64,000 nucleotides of DNA from Pseudomonas oryzihabitans (lineage in GTDB: Bacteria > Pseudomonadota > Gammaproteobacteria > Pseudomonadales > Pseudomonadaceae): positions 4,474,501 to 4,538,500 of the forward strand of contig NZ_CP017024.1 in assembly GCF_014522265.1 (NCBI RefSeq), written 5' to 3'. The notes under the pieces were generated by a model. That model saw only the letters and a list, made by a program, of their open reading frames with translations, was not told the origin of the DNA and did not search any database. Both the position numbers and the translations under genes were made by a program. Positions within the stretch are counted from its first letter, which is position 1, and each line of letters starts with the position of its first letter. This document shows positions 61,362-64,000 of this stretch, in pieces.

Positions 61362-63928
61362 TGCGCGACCAGGGTCCGGCTGGCGTCGCTCGACGCTTCC
61401 CGCGGCTGAGACTGCTCCTGCCGCAAGGCCGCAAAACGCGCCGGGGACAGCGGTCGCTGCAGATGGAAGCCCTGCGCCTGGTCGCATTTGAGGTCGGCGA
61501 TGCGCGCCAGCTGGCCGGCGGTCTCGATGCCCTCGGCCACCACCGTCAACGACAGGGCCCGCCCCATGCTGACGATGGCCTCGACGATGGCCGCATTGCT
61601 CTCGCTCACCTCGATGTTGGAGACGAAGCTGCGATCGATCTTCAGGCAGTCGAAGGGATAGGTGCGCAGATAGCTCAACGAGGAATAGCCGGTGCCGAAG
61701 TCGTCCATGGACAGCCGCACGCCCAGGGCCTTGAGCTTCTTCATCAATTCCAGGGCACCGGCGGCATCGTCCAGCAGGACGTTCTCGGTCAGCTCCAACT
61801 CGACCCGCGCCGGGTCGATACCGGTGCGCAGGAGGACCTTGCTGATCCGCGCGATCAGGTCATCGCGCTGGAACTCCAGCGGTGACAGGTTGATGGACAC
61901 GATCAACTCCGGCGCCCACTCCAGCGCCTGACTGCAGGCTTCCTGCAGCACCCAGTCGCTCAGCCCCAGGATCAGCCCGGTTTCCTCCGCCACCCCGATG
62001 AATTCGGCGGGCGCCAGTCGACCGCGGGCGGGATGATTCCAGCGCACCAGCGCCTCGGCGCCCAGCAAGCGCTGGCCATTGGCGGCGAAGCGCGGCTGGA
62101 AGTCCAGCTCGAATTCCAGTCGCTGCAACCCCAGGCGCAACTCGGTCTCCAGCTGGCGCCGCTCGAGGATGCGCTGATTCATGGTGGGCTCATAGAACCT
62201 CAGGGTGTTACGCCCCGCCGCCTTGGCTTCGTACAGGGCGATGTCGGCATAGCGCAGCAGATCCTCGGCACCATGGCCATCCTGGGGCGCCCGGGCGATG
62301 CCGATACTCGCCCCGATGTTGATGTCGTGCTCGTCGATGCGCATGGTCCGGCCGATGCCCTCCAGCATCCGATTGCACAGCACGCTCACCTGCTCGGCGC
62401 TCAGGCAGCCATTCACCGCGATGACGAATTCATCGCCGCCGATGCGCGTGACCAGATCGCCTTCGCGCACGCTGGCGCGCAACTCCCGGGCGACCTGACA
62501 GAGCACCTGGTCGCCGGCGCCATGGCCGAGGGCGTCGTTGACCGGCTTGAAGCGGTCCAGGTCGAGGGCCAGCAGATGCAGCGGCTGACTGGCGTTGACG
62601 CCCTCGGCGAAGCGCTGCGCCAGGTAGCGGTGCAGTTGATGACGGTTGGCCAGTCCGGTCAGGGCATCGTGCTGGCTGATGTGTTCGATGCGCGCCTTGG
62701 CCTCGATCTCCTCGGTCACGTCGCACACGGTGCCGCGAAAGCCGGCCAGCAGGCCACCGCTGATGATGGGTTGCGCCGTCAGCTGGCAGTACCTGAGCTT
62801 GGCCTGGGCGTCGCGCATCTCGCAGCGCAGGGGGCGCCGGGTCCGGCCGGCCGCCAGCGGCGTCCTCGCCACCTCTTCCACCTGGCTCGGCGGATAGCCG
62901 AGCAGTTCGTGCAGCGGGCGGCCCAGCCAGTCTTCGCGACTGAAGCCGGTCACCGCCACGAAGCGCTCCGAAAGATAGACCAGCCGCTGCTCGGCGTCGC
63001 TCTCCCAGATCCAGTCGGACGAGGCCTCGGAAACGGTGCGGAAGCGCTGCTCGCTGTGCCTCAGGGCATCTTCGGCCACATCCGTCTGCCGTGCCGCCAG
63101 GCCGATCCGGCGGCGCAGGTACCAGACCAGCAGCAGCGCCAGACCACACATCGCCGCCAGCAACGGCAGGAACTGCGCCAGCAGACCTTGCCCCATGCCA
63201 TGCACCCGCCAGTGCAAGGTCACGGCGATACCCGGATCGGACTTCACCACCAGGGTCGGCCGCTCCGCCACGGCGGGCAGTTCCCCTGGCTCCGCGGTCA
63301 GCCCGGGCAATTCGAAGGTCTGGCCGAGCTGGGCAAGCTTGTCCGGCGTGAGGATGTCGACGAAGACCATGTAGGACAGCCGCTTGAAGTCCTGGTAGGT
63401 GGCATCCGGGCGGATGACCGCGGCCAGCACGCTGGCCGGCTTGCCCTCGATCAGGAAATAGCCCTGGGCATAGCCATCCTTGAGCGAGCGCTCCCGGGCC
63501 TGAGCCAGCAACGGCGCCTGGTCGTCGCCCAGCCAGGTATCCAGTTGCAGCTTGCTGCGACCGCCGCCAACCACGGCATAGCGCGTGACACCAGAGGGCG
63601 CCAGGATGAAGGCGCCATTCACGCCATAGCCGCTGTAGAGGGATGGCCCGACATTGTCTTCTTCGTAGGCCCAGTTGACGTCGACCTTCTTGCCGGTCCG
63701 CGCATAGGCCTCAATCCAGAAGGAGTAATCGGTCAGCACCCGGCCCAGCTTGTCCAGCCGCGTCTCCAGCGCCCGCTGGGCATCCGCCTCGCTGTGATGG
63801 CGTTGCTGCTCATCGATGCGCGCGCACAGGTCGAACAGCATCCACCCGGCCAGGGTGAAGATGAGGGTGACTAGGGCGAAGAAACCCAGGGAGGCCTGAC
63901 GGGCGACGCGATTGAGTTGGGTAGGCAC
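61358..63928 (-). CDS. CHASE4-PAS-GGDEF-EAL cyclic-di-GMP protein
   Basis: An 856-residue membrane protein. TM1 (ASLGFFALVTLIFTLAGWMLF) and TM2 (LAAMCGLALLLVWYLRR, about 260) bracket a periplasmic CHASE4-type sensor (KLGRVLTDYSFWIEAYARTG, NVGPSLYSGYGVNGAFILAPSG). A PAS domain follows, then GGDEF with the canonical RIGGDEF at about 495-501 and EAL with the motif at 625-627 (LLGAEALVRWNHP), plus the catalytic ELTENVLLDD and KIDRSFV. Both motifs are intact, so it could make and degrade c-di-GMP. A GTG at 63928 with AGG upstream was preferred to a TTG at 63946. Confidence 0.92.
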   Translation of the reverse strand: MPTQLNRVARQASLGFFALVTLIFTLAGWMLFDLCARIDEQQRHHSEADAQRALETRLDKLGRVLTDYSFWIEAYARTGKKVDVNWAYEEDNVGPSLYSGYGVNGAFILAPSGVTRYAVVGGGRSKLQLDTWLGDDQAPLLAQARERSLKDGYAQGYFLIEGKPASVLAAVIRPDATYQDFKRLSYMVFVDILTPDKLAQLGQTFELPGLTAEPGELPAVAERPTLVVKSDPGIAVTLHWRVHGMGQGLLAQFLPLLAAMCGLALLLVWYLRRRIGLAARQTDVAEDALRHSEQRFRTVSEASSDWIWESDAEQRLVYLSERFVAVTGFSREDWLGRPLHELLGYPPSQVEEVARTPLAAGRTRRPLRCEMRDAQAKLRYCQLTAQPIISGGLLAGFRGTVCDVTEEIEAKARIEHISQHDALTGLANRHQLHRYLAQRFAEGVNASQPLHLLALDLDRFKPVNDALGHGAGDQVLCQVARELRASVREGDLVTRIGGDEFVIAVNGCLSAEQVSVLCNRMLEGIGRTMRIDEHDINIGASIGIARAPQDGHGAEDLLRYADIALYEAKAAGRNTLRFYEPTMNQRILERRQLETELRLGLQRLEFELDFQPRFAANGQRLLGAEALVRWNHPARGRLAPAEFIGVAEETGLILGLSDWVLQEACSQALEWAPELIVSINLSPLEFQRDDLIARISKVLLRTGIDPARVELELTENVLLDDAAGALELMKKLKALGVRLSMDDFGTGYSSLSYLRTYPFDCLKIDRSFVSNIEVSESNAAIVEAIVSMGRALSLTVVAEGIETAGQLARIADLKCDQAQGFHLQRPLSPARFAALRQEQSQPREASSDASRTLVAH

Positions 63929-64000
63929 GATAGCGACCTGTGGCAACGGTTGTACGAGGGTGCTGACGGCAGGCGGCCAGGCCGTAATCGTCTGCCTTTA

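Noticed and set aside
62033-63874. A 613-codon plus-strand frame across the GGDEF/EAL gene
   Set aside because: Antisense shadow of intact GGDEF and EAL domains; no recognisable protein features or ribosome binding site.

Overview
The window is about 64 kb of high-GC, densely coded DNA from a gammaproteobacterial chromosome. Gene content points to Pseudomonas: DUF2790, CydP, LrgAB, a TtgR/SmeT-like TetR repressor, RND/NodT efflux parts, NIT-domain chemoreceptors and many LysR/TetR/AraC regulators. The mix of opportunistic catabolic cassettes and the absence of a classic ftsJ-ftsH arrangement would fit the P. oryzihabitans/P. psychrotolerans group, but that species-level guess is inference. 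I see no tRNA, rRNA, CRISPR array, insertion sequence or prophage.

Layout. 1-3.4 kb: the 5' end of a Tat-exported MmgE/PrpD-family gene, a divergent LysR regulator and a chemoreceptor. 3.5-10.4 kb: housekeeping and small genes (rlmE, an FAD protein coupled to a SpoU methyltransferase, an NTF2-like secreted protein, DUF4126, a decayed SDR). 10.5-11.6 kb: lrgAB. 12-17.2 kb: a TetR-controlled cassette of a serine hydrolase, an alginate-export-type porin, DUF3237 and an MFS permease. 17.4-20.5 kb: DUF2790, an endonuclease I with an Ada-like tail and a periplasmic M20 peptidase. 21-26.4 kb: a polar amino-acid-type ABC importer, a class-V PLP enzyme, an RpiR regulator and a PuuE-like deacetylase, which look like one catabolic unit of unknown substrate. 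26.5-28.2 kb: a DMT permease and a frameshifted dienelactone-hydrolase-like gene. 28.4-33 kb: a second uptake-and-hydrolysis cassette (AraC, MetA-type outer-membrane protein, MFS, amidase). 33-38.4 kb: a hybrid histidine kinase, an HI0933-type flavoprotein and a frameshifted M19 dipeptidase. 38.6-42 kb: a complete cytochrome bd operon cydP-cydA-cydB-cydX-ybgE behind an Anr/Fnr box. 42.2-46.6 kb: two tandem paralogous NIT-domain chemoreceptors, the first with a sigma28-type promoter. 46.7-51.6 kb: an AcoR/NtrC-type activator, frameshifted within its GAFTGA motif, divergent from a sigma54 promoter and an inositol/sugar-like operon. 51.8-52.5 kb: a TtgR/SmeT-like repressor without its pump. 52.7-60.5 kb: a TetR-RND-MFP-FabF/NodT efflux locus with two matching operators. 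60.7-63.9 kb: a LysE exporter and a CHASE4-type GGDEF/EAL protein.

Two themes stand out. First, regulatory DNA is legible: inverted repeats sit in front of several regulator-controlled units, and a 22-bp palindrome plus a sigma54 promoter sits at 48.7 kb. Second, three otherwise intact genes (27.2-28.2, 37.1-38.1 and 46.7-48.7 kb) each carry a single -1 frameshift at a run of four G:C pairs. This suggests either base-calling errors in homopolymers or G-tract slippage, and should be settled before any of them is called a pseudogene.
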